Below, piece by piece: positions 1-8,284 of a stretch of DNA of 64,000 bases. Below the pieces are notes generated by a model that searched no databases, was not told the origin of the DNA, and saw only the letters and a list, made by a program, of their open reading frames with translations. A program made the translations under genes and the position numbers. Origin of the DNA: JADKAV01 sp963704075 (GTDB taxonomy: Bacteria; Actinomycetota; Actinomycetes; S36-B12; UBA10799); assembly GCA_963704075.1 (NCBI GenBank), contig CAVPGV010000010.1:83068-147067 (forward strand), given 5' to 3'. Positions within the stretch are counted from its first letter, which is position 1. Each line of letters opens with the position of its first letter.

Positions 1-1277
1 TGTTGGCGCTCTCGTCGAAACGGGCCTTGATCTCGACCAGGGCCAGAACCTGTTTGCCGGCCTCCGCCGCATCGATCAGGGCGTCGATGATCGGCGAGTC
101 GCCCGAGGTCCGGTACAGCGTCTGCTTGATCGCCAGCACCTTCGGGTCAGCGGCCGCCTGCTCCAGGAAACGCTGCACACTGGTGGAGAACGAGTCGTAC
201 GGGTGGTGCAGCAGCACGTCGGACTGCCGCATCGCCTCCAGCACGTTGGGCGCGCTGGCACTCTCCTTGTTCTGCATCAACGCAGCGGTTGGTCTTCGGC
301 ACGAACGCCGGGTCGGACAGGTCCTCGCGGTTGAGCCCGACGAACGCCCACAGCCCGCGCAGGTCCAGCGGCCCGGGCAGCACGAACACCTCGTTGTCGG
401 CGACTCCGAGTTCACGGATCAGCAGATCCAGCACGTGCTGGTCGATGGTCTGCTCAACCTCCAGACGGACCGGCGGGCCGAAACGACGTTTGCTCAGTTC
501 CCGCTCGAGGGCTTTGAGCAGGTTCTCGGCGTCGTCCTCCTCGACTTCCAGATCCTCGTTGCGGGTCACCCGGAAGACGTGGTGCTGCAGCACGTCCATG
601 CCGGGGAACAGCAGGTCGAGGTGCTCGGCGATGACATCCTCCAGCGGTACGAAGCGCGAGTTGCCCACCGCCAGGAATCGGTCCAGCGAGGGCGGCACCT
701 TGACCCGGGCGAACAACTCGGAGCCCGTCTGCGGATTGCCCACGACCACGGCGAGGTTCAGCGACAACCCCGAGATGTAGGGGAACGGATGTGCCGGGTC
801 GACGGCCAAAGGGGTGAGCACCGGGTAGATCTTGTCCCGGAACAACGTCGCGAGTTTGCGCCGGTCCTCGTCGTCGAGTTCGGACCAGCGGACCAACGTG
901 ATGCCCTCGGCGGCCAGCGCCGGCCGGACCTCGTCACTCCAACACTCGGCCTGTCGGCGCATGAGGTCATGGGCGTGCACCAGCACCGCGTCGTGGACCT
1001 CGCGGGGGAGCAGCCCACTGGCCGCGCGCACGGCGATCCCCGCGGCGATGCGGCGCTTGAGTCCAGCCACCCGCACCATGAAGAACTCGTCGAGGTTGGA
1101 GGCGAAGATCGCCAGGAACTTGGCGCGTTCCAGCAGCGGCAGGTCCTCGTTCTCGGCGAGCTCCAGTACTCGCTGGTTGAAGGCCAGCCAGCTCAACTCG
1201 CGATCGATGAACCGATGTTCTGGCAACTCGGGTGGATCGCCGACCCCGTCGGAGGTCTGGGCGGTGGCGCTGGTCAT
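1..1277 (-). CDS. ppk: Polyphosphate kinase (partial, apparent frameshift)
   Basis: Polyphosphate kinase makes inorganic polyphosphate from ATP. The protein begins at the ATG at 1277 after a GGGGG-rich ribosome site, and its N-terminus (HRFIDRELSWLAFNQRVLELA, split here as HRFIDRELSW and LAFNQRVLELA) and the FASNLDEFFMVRVAG block are typical of the PPK1 N domain. The gene runs off the left edge, so the catalytic histidines are not seen. Near 278-287 the frame shifts by one base: upstream reads FVPKTNR, and the next frame resumes with MQNKESASAPNVLEAM and HHPYDSFSTSVQRF, both normal PPK sequence. This looks like a one-base insertion. No stop codon separates it from the frame of the preceding mshD 3' half. 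Confidence 0.9.
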
Positions 1278-2206
1278 GTCCCCCAGCGTGCCAGAAACCC
1301 CACGGGGGTTCCCAGCCGAGGCTGCCGCATACTGCGCATCGCAGTCCGAGCGCGCGAAACCCAGCCGGGTGTAGAGCGCCACGGCTGAAGAATTGTCGGC
1401 ATCGACGTAGAGCATCACGTCGTGCAGACCCAGGCCTTGCAGGTACTGCAGGCCGGCGACCGTCAACGCCGATCCGAGGCCGGTCCCCCGCGCCCGTGGC
1501 GCCACCCCGAGCACGTAGACCTCGCCGGTCCGCTCATGGGCGTGCTCGCTGCCGCCGTGCACCTTCGTCCAGTGGAAACCGACCAGGCCCTCGTCGTCGA
1601 AGGCCAGCAGAAAGCCCTCTGGATCGAACCAGGGCTGTTTGACGCGTTCGGCCAGGTCATCGGCGGTCCACCCACCTTGGTCGGGCAGGTCCGCGAACGC
1701 AACGGCGTTGAGCTCCAGCCATGCCGCCGCGTCCTGCGGATTGAACGGGCGTACCTGCACACCCTCGGGCAGCTGCAGGTCCGGCAGGTCCTGCAGGTGC
1801 GTGTGTAGCGGCACAGCAACCGGACCTGATGCAGGCCCGCCCCCGTGGCCAGCGCATTCGCGGCCGGCAACTGCCCGTGCGCCCACAGACGGACCCCCGG
1901 ACCGCCAGCGGACAGGATGTCCTCCAGCAGTGCCGAGCCGATCCCACGGCCTCGCGCACCCGGATCCACGAGGAACTCCGCGACCGGTTCTTCCCCGGCG
2001 GACAGGAACGCGTAGCCCACGATCTGCCCATCCTCCTGGGCCAGCGCGTGCCGCTCCTGGTTCCCGCCTCCGGCCAGCAGATGTAGATAGGTGTGCTCGG
2101 AGATCGCCGAGACCCCGTCCGCGTCGCTGACCCGGTCGAGCATGACGTCGACAGCCGCGACCTGTGACTCGGTCAGTCGTTCCTGCCACGTGATCGGGAC
2201 ACTCAC
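1278..2206 (-). CDS. mshD: Mycothiol synthase (apparent frameshift)
   Basis: MshD acetylates Cys-GlcN-inositol with acetyl-CoA, the last step of mycothiol synthesis, and consists of two tandem GNAT domains. The GTG start at 2206 overlaps the glnR stop by 4 bp (GTGA). The N-terminal GNAT half is read to about 1815 (GARGRGIGSALL acetyl-CoA loop). The C-terminal half continues in another frame (LPEGVQVRPF, then GVAPRARGTGLGSALT and LYTRLGFARSD). The switch lies at about 1801-1820. The 3' end is uncertain because the frame stays open into ppk; a stop overlapping the ppk ATG exists only in a neighbouring frame. Either two small indels or an odd mshD-ppk fusion; indels are more likely. The presence of mycoredoxin downstream supports a working mycothiol system. 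Confidence 0.85.
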
Positions 2207-2901
2207 GACGTGAACTCCGACTCCAGGTCGGTGCGCGGTGGCACCAGGCGGTAGCCCACGTTTCGCACTGTGCCGATCATCGCCTCGTACTCGGGTCCCA
2301 GTTTGGCCCGCAGCCGACGCACGTGGACGTCGACGGTACGGGTGCCCCCGAAGTAGTCATAGCCCCACACCTCTTGCAGCAGTTGTTGCCGGGTGTAGAC
2401 CCGGCCCGGGTGCTGGGACAGGTACTTCAGCAGTTCGAACTCCTTGTAGGTGAGATCCAGCACCCTCCCGCGCACGCTGGCGGTGTAGCTGGACTCGTTG
2501 ATGAGCAGTTCGCCATGTTGGATCTCCGGGTCGATGTCCTGCTCGGCCGCGGTGAGCTTGCCGAGAGCCAGTCGGAAACGGGCCTCGAGCTCGCCTGGTC
2601 CGGCGGTGTCAAGAAGGATGTCGTCGATGCCCCAGTCGGCCGAGACGGCGGCCAGACCACCCTCGGTGACGATGAGCAGGACTGGCAGGTCCGAGCCGGT
2701 CGCTTTGAGGACCCGGCACAGACCCCGGGAGCCCGGCAGGTCGCGACGGCCGTCGACGAGGATCAATTCGGCGTGCGGGGCGTCGAGCAGGGCCGCGGCT
2801 TCGGCTGGGAGAACCCGCACTTGATGCGACAACAGGCCCAGCGCGGGCAGCACGTGGTCACTCGGTTCGACCGCATCGGTCATCAGCAGAAGACTGCTCA
2901 T
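2203..2901 (-). CDS. glnR: GlnR-type global nitrogen regulator
   Basis: An OmpR-family regulator of 232 aa closely resembling actinobacterial GlnR, which controls glutamine synthetase, ammonium uptake and other nitrogen genes. The N-terminal receiver-like domain begins MSSLLLMTDAVEPSDHVLPA and contains the GlnR-typical WGIDDILLDTAGP block, and no partner histidine kinase is nearby, as expected for an orphan. The C-terminal winged helix carries VLDLTYKEFELLKYLSQHPG and VDVHVRRLRAKLGPE. The internal ATG at 2901 is preferred because it aligns with family N-termini; a longer in-frame extension to 2961 exists. It overlaps mshD by 4 bp, an arrangement known in other actinobacteria. Confidence 0.92.
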   Translation of the reverse strand: MSSLLLMTDAVEPSDHVLPALGLLSHQVRVLPAEAAALLDAPHAELILVDGRRDLPGSRGLCRVLKATGSDLPVLLIVTEGGLAAVSADWGIDDILLDTAGPGELEARFRLALGKLTAAEQDIDPEIQHGELLINESSYTASVRGRVLDLTYKEFELLKYLSQHPGRVYTRQQLLQEVWGYDYFGGTRTVDVHVRRLRAKLGPEYEAMIGTVRNVGYRLVPPRTDLESEFTS

Positions 2902-3011
2902 CGCGCCACCTCTTGCGTACACGATATGGCAGAGGCCGGGTTCGCACGGATCGGGCCGCACGGCGGCGCTCGGCAGTCGCCGTTGATCCGCATCGATGCC
3001 GGACCACGCCT

Positions 3012-3428
3012 CTACGCCGGGATCGCCTCGCCCAGGGCGGAGATGACGTCGGCTTTGCGGGGCTGACCCGACGCCCGGCGGACGATGCCGCCGTCGGCGT
3101 CCAGGACCAGCACCGTCGGCGTGCGGGAGATGTTCAACTCTCGGGCGAGGTCGAGGTATTCGTCCACGTCGAGGTCGAGGTGACGGACCCCCGGCACCAT
3201 CTGGGCGACCTCTTCCAGGATGCGGCGGGTAGCGCGACAGGGCGCACAGAACGCGGACGTGAACTGCACGAGGGTGGCCTGCTCGCCGAGTTCGCCACCG
3301 AGCTGTGACGCGGTCAGCCGGTCACCGGCCGACCGCTGGTTGCGCAGACGGCCATTGGCGACCCGGTGCCACACACCGAATGCGACCAGCATTCCGCCGA
3401 CCACGAGGAGAATCCACACACCGGACAT
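3012..3428 (-). CDS. Membrane-anchored thioredoxin-like protein
   Basis: A 138-aa protein with one N-terminal transmembrane helix (about residues 3-20, WILLVVGGMLVAFGVW) followed by a thioredoxin fold. The redox motif is CAPC at residues 61-64 (FTSAFCAPCRATRRIL), and the cis-proline segment is ISRTPTVLVLD. CAPC differs from the usual CGPC but keeps both cysteines. A GGAGGT site lies about 12 nt before the ATG at 3428; a start at 3449 is also possible. It is transcribed away from DUF4395 and DsrE genes, and such trios recur in actinobacteria, so a role in thiol or sulfane-sulfur handling at the membrane is inferred. Confidence 0.8.
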   Translation of the reverse strand: MSGVWILLVVGGMLVAFGVWHRVANGRLRNQRSAGDRLTASQLGGELGEQATLVQFTSAFCAPCRATRRILEEVAQMVPGVRHLDLDVDEYLDLARELNISRTPTVLVLDADGGIVRRASGQPRKADVISALGEAIPA

Positions 3429-3572
3429 GTTGTGCAAAACACCTCCCATGGCACGGACATTCCCACCGCGCGGTTTATCCTTGACGAACGGCCCGACCGT
3501 GGAATGCATGACACGGTTTTCGGGTTATCCCCATCAGCACCCACCACGTCGATCGACTTGAGAGAGACCATA

Positions 3573-4079
3573 GTGATAGACCCCCGCGGTACCCGCTTCT
3601 CCGCTGCCATCACCAGCGGAGTCCTGGCTCTGGTCATCGTGACCACACCGGGTCCTGTCGCCGCCCTCCTGCTCAGCCTGCAGACTCTGGTCTTCGCCTT
3701 CGGCGCCATCCTCGGCCCGAGTGCGCAGCCGTACGGCTGGTTGTTCAAGAAGGTCGTGCGTCCCCGCCTCAAGGCCCCCTCGCACACCGAGGACGTCCTG
3801 CCCCCGCAGTTCGCGCAGGCGATCGGCCTCGGCTTCGCCCTGGCAGCCAGCATCAGCATGCTGTTCGGCTGGACCCTGGGCGTGTGGATCTTCGCCGGGT
3901 TCGCCCTGTTCGCGGCTTCGTTGAACGCCGTCTTCGGGTTCTGCCTCGGCTGTGAGATCTACCTGCGGGTGCGCAAGTTCATCCCCGCCGCGGCGATGCC
4001 GACGCAGCTGGACGAGCCCCTCGTCGATGTGCGGCACAGCGCGGAGGTTCGCGACCAGACGTCCCCGAGCCTGGGATGA
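3573..4079 (+). CDS. DUF4395 membrane protein
   Basis: A 168-aa protein matching the DUF4395 pattern: it opens with IDPRGTRFSAAITSGVL, has four predicted hydrophobic segments, and contains KKVVRPRLKAPSHTED and the conserved cysteine stretch NAVFGFCLGCEIYL. The two cysteines of FCLGCE could be redox active, which fits the thioredoxin gene transcribed divergently. The start is put at GTG 3573 because the family begins with the IDPRG block; in-frame codons extend upstream to 3366 but that segment is non-conserved. The stop overlaps the next ATG (ATGA), so DsrE is probably translated with it. Biochemical function unknown. Confidence 0.8.
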   Translation: MIDPRGTRFSAAITSGVLALVIVTTPGPVAALLLSLQTLVFAFGAILGPSAQPYGWLFKKVVRPRLKAPSHTEDVLPPQFAQAIGLGFALAASISMLFGWTLGVWIFAGFALFAASLNAVFGFCLGCEIYLRVRKFIPAAAMPTQLDEPLVDVRHSAEVRDQTSPSLG

Positions 4080-4423
4080 GCACGCGGCTCGTCGTGCACC
4101 TGACGACCGACGAGCCGGAGAAAGCCGCGACCGCCCTGACCGTGGCGATGACCGCGGCGGCCGGCGGGGCGACGGTCGATCTGTGGCTGTCGGGACCGGC
4201 CACGATGTTCGCAGTGGTGGACCGCGCGCCCCGGCTCGACCTGGAACTCGCCCCGGACCCGCAGCAGGCGCTGGCGCTGGTCTCATCGGTGTCCGTGTGC
4301 AGCCAGTGCGCGGCTCGGCGGGGCTTGCGCGACGACGATCTGCAGGCCGGTGCCCGCATCGCCGGGGCGACGAGCCTGGTCGAGGTGCTACTGACGGACG
4401 GAACACAGGTGGTCACGTACTGA
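4076..4423 (+). CDS. DsrE-family protein
   Basis: A 115-aa protein with the DsrE/F-like fold: MSTRLVVHLTTDEPEKAATAL, a central DLWLSGPATMFAV strand-loop, and SVCSQCAARRGL with two cysteines at the position where DsrE/TusD relatives carry sulfur-binding residues. Proteins of this fold move sulfane sulfur or act in redox relays. It overlaps the DUF4395 stop by 4 bp. Together with DUF4395 and the membrane thioredoxin it forms a small redox/sulfur group. Which substrate it serves cannot be told from sequence. Confidence 0.75.
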   Translation: MSTRLVVHLTTDEPEKAATALTVAMTAAAGGATVDLWLSGPATMFAVVDRAPRLDLELAPDPQQALALVSSVSVCSQCAARRGLRDDDLQAGARIAGATSLVEVLLTDGTQVVTY

Positions 4424-4473
4424 CGATGCGTCCATGTGCAGCGTGACCCGCGGCCGATCGCGCATCCACGCAC

Positions 4474-4479
4474 TAGGCT
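4474..4479 (+). promoter_or_regulatory. -10 element for a leaderless transcript
   Basis: TAGGCT ends 6 nt before the ATG at 4486 and there is no Shine-Dalgarno site between them. This spacing puts the transcription start at or next to the start codon. Confidence 0.5.
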
Positions 4480-4485
4480 GTAGCC

Positions 4486-4584
4486 ATGACCGAGTTTTTC
4501 TTCACGTCGCTGCTGGTGCTGGTGACGCTGGTAATCGTGTGGTTCTCCGTGTACGTGCTCTACCGCTTGTTCAAGAGTGACTAG
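4486..4584 (+). CDS. 32-aa single-helix membrane micro-protein
   Basis: A short open frame beginning MTEFFFTSLLVLVTLVIVWF and ending RLFKSD. Most of it (residues about 4-26) is one hydrophobic helix followed by a basic tail, so it should sit in the membrane. It is supported by a -10-like TAGGCT 6 nt before the ATG and by its stop: TAG overlaps the GTG of the FABP gene (TAGTG), so it looks like the first gene of the FABP-Fur operon. No family recognised. Confidence 0.6.
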   Translation: MTEFFFTSLLVLVTLVIVWFSVYVLYRLFKSD

Positions 4585-5093
4585 TGGACCTCCCTGACGA
4601 AGTCCTGCCGCTGTCCTGGCTGTTGGGCCACTGGGTCGGCGTCGGCACTGGCCATTACCCCACGATCGAGGACTTCCGCTTCGGCCAGGAACTCTCGTTC
4701 ACTTGCGACGGTCGCCCCTTCATCGCGCTGAACTCCCGGTCGTGGATCCTCGATGACCAGGGCAACCGGGTCCGTCCCGGCGCCACGGAATCGGCGTTCT
4801 TCCGCCCCCGTCCCGACAACCAGTTCGAGGCCCTCTTCAGCCATCCCACCGGTTTTGCGGAGGTGTGGCACGGACGCGTGACCATCGCCGACATCCAGGA
4901 CGCCCGCATCACGCGGGCGAGTCTGGAAATGACGACCGACACGGTCATGCGCACCGAGAGCGCCAAGGAGTACATCGGCGGCCAGCGGCTCTACGGCTTG
5001 GTGCCCGACGGCGACCTGGCATGGACGTTCGATATGAGTGCGATGGGCGAACCCTTGACCAATCACCTGGCCGCCAAACTCCAACGCGTGTGA
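4584..5093 (+). CDS. FABP-family heme-binding protein (nitrobindin-like)
   Basis: A 169-aa beta-barrel protein of the FABP/DUF1794 group. It has the GxWxGxG-type motif (LLGHWVGVGTGHY, near residues 14-26) and a C-terminal histidine (EPLTNHLAAKLQ) in the position that ligates heme iron in nitrobindins, some of which isomerise peroxynitrite. The GTG start at 4584 shares a base with the preceding micro-protein stop, and the 3' end overlaps the Fur-family gene. Linkage to a Fur regulator fits a metal or oxidative-stress context. Confidence 0.82.
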   Translation: MDLPDEVLPLSWLLGHWVGVGTGHYPTIEDFRFGQELSFTCDGRPFIALNSRSWILDDQGNRVRPGATESAFFRPRPDNQFEALFSHPTGFAEVWHGRVTIADIQDARITRASLEMTTDTVMRTESAKEYIGGQRLYGLVPDGDLAWTFDMSAMGEPLTNHLAAKLQRV

Positions 5094-5518
5094 GCGACCG
5101 TTTCGAGGCCCGACTGCGCGACGGCGGCTACCGGCGCACGGATCAGCGTCGCGACGTGTGGGAGACGGTGGAGCGCCTGCGCCACGCGACCCCTGACCAG
5201 ATCGCGGCGCAGTTGCCCGGCGTCGACACGTCCACCGTGTACCGAGCGCTCGACGTCCTGCTCGATGTGGGCCTGATCACCCACACCCACATCGGGCATG
5301 GTGCCCCGGTCTACCACGCCGTCGACCCCACCCCGCACATGCACCTGGTGTGCCAACGATGCGGCGCCCAGGCATCGGCCAGCCTGGCACTGGCTGACAC
5401 GCTCAGGCAGGCCCTTCTGCGTGAACACGGCTTCGCCGCCGATCTCGACTACATCGCTCTGCCGGGTCTGTGCGCCGAATGCCGAAATCCCGGGCCTGCT
5501 CAGCCATCCGGTGAGTGA
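5090..5518 (+). CDS. Fur-family transcriptional regulator
   Basis: A 142-aa Fur-type repressor. The winged-helix region covers about residues 10-75 (RRTDQRRDVWETVERL, then VDTSTVYRALDVLLDVGLI) and the C-terminal dimerisation domain has metal-binding histidines and cysteines (PHMHLVCQRCG and CAEC). The four cysteines suggest a structural zinc site. The GTG start at 5090 overlaps the FABP stop, so both are co-translated. The metal sensed cannot be assigned; Fur, Zur and related proteins share these features. Confidence 0.85.
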   Translation: MSDRFEARLRDGGYRRTDQRRDVWETVERLRHATPDQIAAQLPGVDTSTVYRALDVLLDVGLITHTHIGHGAPVYHAVDPTPHMHLVCQRCGAQASASLALADTLRQALLREHGFAADLDYIALPGLCAECRNPGPAQPSGE

Positions 5519-6338
5519 CCTGCCGACTTCCGGCCACGGAGCCCACTGGTCGACCTCGCTGCGTGGATCGGGGAGAGTCTCAATGACCTGGCGGCCACGA
5601 TCTGATGCGTGAAGTGTGGTCTCAGCACTTGCTGGAGGTGGTTGCCCGACGACTGTTACCTCTACCTCACGGACGTTATTGAAACGGCACGACCACGTAG
5701 CTGAAGGTCACGTAAGGGGAATGCTGCGTGTTTGCGCCGGGGCGGGAGCAGGGCGACTCATGCCGAGGCGTGAGAGTTGGGTACAGGCGTTGGAGATCGG
5801 TACAGGCGTTGGAGATCCGCGGGCCGCGCAACTCCAACGGTTGTGCGTTTGTCCAACGTCTGTACCCAACTCCAACGCCTGCGCAGGCGCGGGAGTCGGG
5901 CGCCGATTGAGCGCCGGAGCGTTACCAGGACGAGCGTGATGGTTTGCGGCCGAAGCGGTCGGACCGCAAATCGGGGAGAGTCTGAAGGGCCTGGCGGCCA
6001 CGATCTGATGCACAAATGTGGCCTCAGCACTCGCGGAGGTGGTTGCTCGACGACTGTTACCTCGACCTCACGGGCGTGGATTGAATCTGCACGACCGCGT
6101 AACTCAAGGTCACAGGAGGGGACTTCTGCGTGTTTGAGCCGGGTTCACGATCACGAGCCAAGAAGCGTTCGTTCCAGACCCAAATTGGGGGAGCATCCCA
6201 ACCGTCCGTCCAGCCGATCGGGGAGCACTGGGCCATTCCACGCCCGGACACCGACCAGCGCGGGGTGGGATCGACGGCCAGCCCTGCGCCACCGATGCAG
6301 CGTGAAACAACCGCGGCCTGCGCGGTGTTGCAAGGAAC
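5519..6338 (+). repeat. 820-bp non-coding region with a duplicated ~175-bp element
   Basis: No gene is supported here. Two direct copies of an element of about 175 bp lie at about 5567-5741 and 5970-6143, offset by 402-403 bp and clearly similar along their whole length. Each starts ATCGGGGAGAGTCT, contains CTGGCGGCCACGATCTGATG, and ends CTGCGTGTTTG. Between them sits a 19-bp-unit palindromic array. About 195 bp downstream of copy 2 to the ygfZ ATG show no recognisable feature beyond a possible promoter for ygfZ. The element could be a structured RNA, a decayed mobile sequence or a regulatory duplication. Confidence 0.6.
5773..5884. repeat. 19-bp palindromic array, locus A
   Basis: One of five copies of the same repeat design. 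A partial unit is followed by a full unit 5789-5807 (GTTGGAGATCGGTACAGGC), a 31-bp centre 5808-5838 of the form GTTGGAG-N17-CTCCAAC with a GC-rich middle, then inverted units 5839-5857 and 5858-5876. The unit consensus across loci is GTTGGASNNNNGYACANNC. It lies in the non-coding stretch 3' of the Fur gene. Confidence 0.85.
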
Positions 6339-7277
6339 ATGACCCATTTCGGCGACCCCTTCCGCGAGCAGAAATCCCTGTCGGCCGGCGAGGGCTGGGT
6401 GGAGTTGGAGGACCGGAGCGTGGTCTCGATGACCGGATCCGACCGAATCCACTGGCTGGACTCACTGACTTCCCATCGCATCGAACCGGGTGCATCGACG
6501 CAGGCCCTCATCCTCGACCCGCACGGACACATCGAGTACGACCTGCACATCGTCGACGACGGCGAGACCACCTGGCTCATCGTCGACAGCGCAACCGTCG
6601 GAAACCTCGTCACGTACCTGGACTCGATGCGGTTCATGGCGGACGTGGCGGTCTCGGATGTCAGTGCCGACCACCACGTCGTGTGGGTGCCGCGGCGCGA
6701 GGTGCACGACGGCCACCCGACGTGGTTGATCCCCCTGGAGTTCGCCGGACTGGGGACGACACCCTCGGGCGAGGACCGAGGCGGCACTGCCGACAAGTAC
6801 GTACCCGCGCGACCGGATCGCCTGGTCGGCGCCGAAGTGATCCTGTCCGTCGGCGAGCTGCCCGACGGCCCCCAGTGCGGCTCGTGGGCGTTGAACGCTC
6901 TGCGCATCGCCGCCGGGATCCCGGTGATCGGTGTCGACTCCGACCACAAGTCCCTTCCCCATGAACTCGGCCTGATCGGCCCGGCGGTGCACCTGGCCAA
7001 GGGTTGCTACCGCGGACAGGAGACCGTTGCCCGACTGCACAACATGGGCCGCCCGCCCCGGCGCCTGGTTCTGCTGCACTTCGATGGCGCACTGCCAGAC
7101 CCGGGCACCGAGGTCGTACGCGGCGACAAGGCCGTGGGCCGGCTCACCTCCGCGGCCCAGCACCACGAGCTCGGCCCTATCGGCCTGGCGGTGATCAAGC
7201 GTTCCGTACCGCTGGCAGAGCCCGTCCACGTGGATGGCGTGGTCGCCTCCCAGGAGCAGATCGTCGCCGCCGAGTGA
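6339..7277 (+). CDS. ygfZ: Folate-binding protein YgfZ
   Basis: A 312-aa GcvT-like protein. YgfZ uses tetrahydrofolate to support assembly or repair of iron-sulfur clusters. The signature KGCYRGQE begins at residue 221, including the conserved cysteine at 223, and is followed by the usual RLHNMGRPPRRLVLL segment. The N-terminal part reads EDRSVVSMTGSDRIHWLDSL, matching the family. A mycoredoxin gene follows 50 bp downstream on the same strand, consistent with a redox role. Confidence 0.9.
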   Translation: MTHFGDPFREQKSLSAGEGWVELEDRSVVSMTGSDRIHWLDSLTSHRIEPGASTQALILDPHGHIEYDLHIVDDGETTWLIVDSATVGNLVTYLDSMRFMADVAVSDVSADHHVVWVPRREVHDGHPTWLIPLEFAGLGTTPSGEDRGGTADKYVPARPDRLVGAEVILSVGELPDGPQCGSWALNALRIAAGIPVIGVDSDHKSLPHELGLIGPAVHLAKGCYRGQETVARLHNMGRPPRRLVLLHFDGALPDPGTEVVRGDKAVGRLTSAAQHHELGPIGLAVIKRSVPLAEPVHVDGVVASQEQIVAAE

Positions 7278-7327
7278 ACGTGCGCCGCCGAGTGAACCCC
7301 ACTGATTCGACACCCAAGGAGACCCTC

Positions 7328-7558
7328 ATGATCACCATGTACTCGACATCCTGGTGCGGCTACTGCATCCGACTGAAGTCGCAGATGAAGCGCGCCGGCC
7401 TGGCCTTCCAGGAGATCAACATCGAGCAGGATCCGGCTGCCGCCGAGTTCGTCGGCAGCGTCAACGGCGGCAACCACGTCGTACCGACGGTCGTGCTCCC
7501 TGATGGGTCCGCACTGACCAATCCCAGCATCGGGCAACTGCTGTCCGCGGCGAACTGA
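7328..7558 (+). CDS. mrx1: Mycoredoxin (glutaredoxin-like)
   Basis: A 76-aa glutaredoxin-like protein with the active site CGYC (STSWCGYCIRLKSQM) and the cis-proline VVPTVVLPDG. Mycoredoxin 1 reduces protein-mycothiol mixed disulfides, so its presence agrees with mshD in this window. The ATG at 7328 is chosen after AAGGAGACC; ATG at 7337 is a possible alternative. The length is normal for the family. Confidence 0.88.
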   Translation: MITMYSTSWCGYCIRLKSQMKRAGLAFQEINIEQDPAAAEFVGSVNGGNHVVPTVVLPDGSALTNPSIGQLLSAAN

Positions 7559-7563
7559 GCCGC

Positions 7564-8136
7564 TCAGGCCCGTCGACTGCGCCGGTAGGGGCTCACGTGG
7601 GGATCGCTCTCGATCCAGAACCGCCAGAGCCTGTCCGCGGCCTTGCTCACCCCGACCCGCGGACCCCGGCTGAACGTTCCGACGTTCTCCGCGACGGACA
7701 ACCGCAGACGTCCCTTTCGAAGGTCCACCCCGCTGTCGGCCGCTGTGACGCCCAGAGCCTGCCCCAGCCGCCCGGGACCGCGTGCCAGCACGTCGCTGCC
7801 TGATCGACGCGCACGCGCGACCTCCACACCCTCCACGACCTCCCCCGCGCGCAGCAGGATGCCACCTCCCACACCTTCTGGATGGCACACCACGTTGAGG
7901 CACCAGTGGACGCCGTAGCTCAGGTAGACGTAGGCGTGTCCCGGCGGGCCGAACATGACGGCGTTCTTGGCCCCCGGTCCACGGAAGGCATGGCTCGCCG
8001 GATCGCGCTGTCCGGCATACGCCTCCACTTCGACGATCCGAACGGTCACGGCATCGTCTCGGATGGTGGCGCCCAGCAGCAACGGGGCAACCTCCTCGGC
8101 CGGACCCGCGAGCGCAGCGAACAGGTCGACGGTCAC
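7564..8136 (-). CDS. DNA-3-methyladenine glycosylase (AAG/Mpg type)
   Basis: A 190-aa base-excision repair enzyme that removes alkylated purines. Family blocks are all present: RIVEVEAYAGQRDPASHAFR (with the catalytic-region glutamate), RGPGAKNAVMFGPPGHAYVY, YGVHWCLNVVC and ARGPGRLGQALG. The GTG at 8136 gives the normal length (VTVDLFAALAG); the frame is open further upstream but that part is not conserved. It lies tail to tail with mycoredoxin, only 5 bp apart. Confidence 0.9.
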   Translation of the reverse strand: MTVDLFAALAGPAEEVAPLLLGATIRDDAVTVRIVEVEAYAGQRDPASHAFRGPGAKNAVMFGPPGHAYVYLSYGVHWCLNVVCHPEGVGGGILLRAGEVVEGVEVARARRSGSDVLARGPGRLGQALGVTAADSGVDLRKGRLRLSVAENVGTFSRGPRVGVSKAADRLWRFWIESDPHVSPYRRSRRA

Positions 8137-8284
8137 GTCGACCAGTGTCCCCGAAGCCGTCGGCAACGGTTGGGCAGCGACGGACCGCCGACGAGAGCCC
8201 GACGAGGGGGTCAGGTGATCTTCGAGCTCGCCGCCTGGCCCGATCGCTGCCACCGCGCGTCGAAACTGGGCCATGATGGCGTCG

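Noticed and set aside
147..2189. A 680-codon frame taken as one protein
   Set aside because: It mixes non-conserved sequence, the second half of MshD and part of PPK; frame changes at both ends explain it better than one real protein.
5777..6964. 395-codon frame across array A and into ygfZ
   Set aside because: It is a by-product of the repeats and a shadow of ygfZ.
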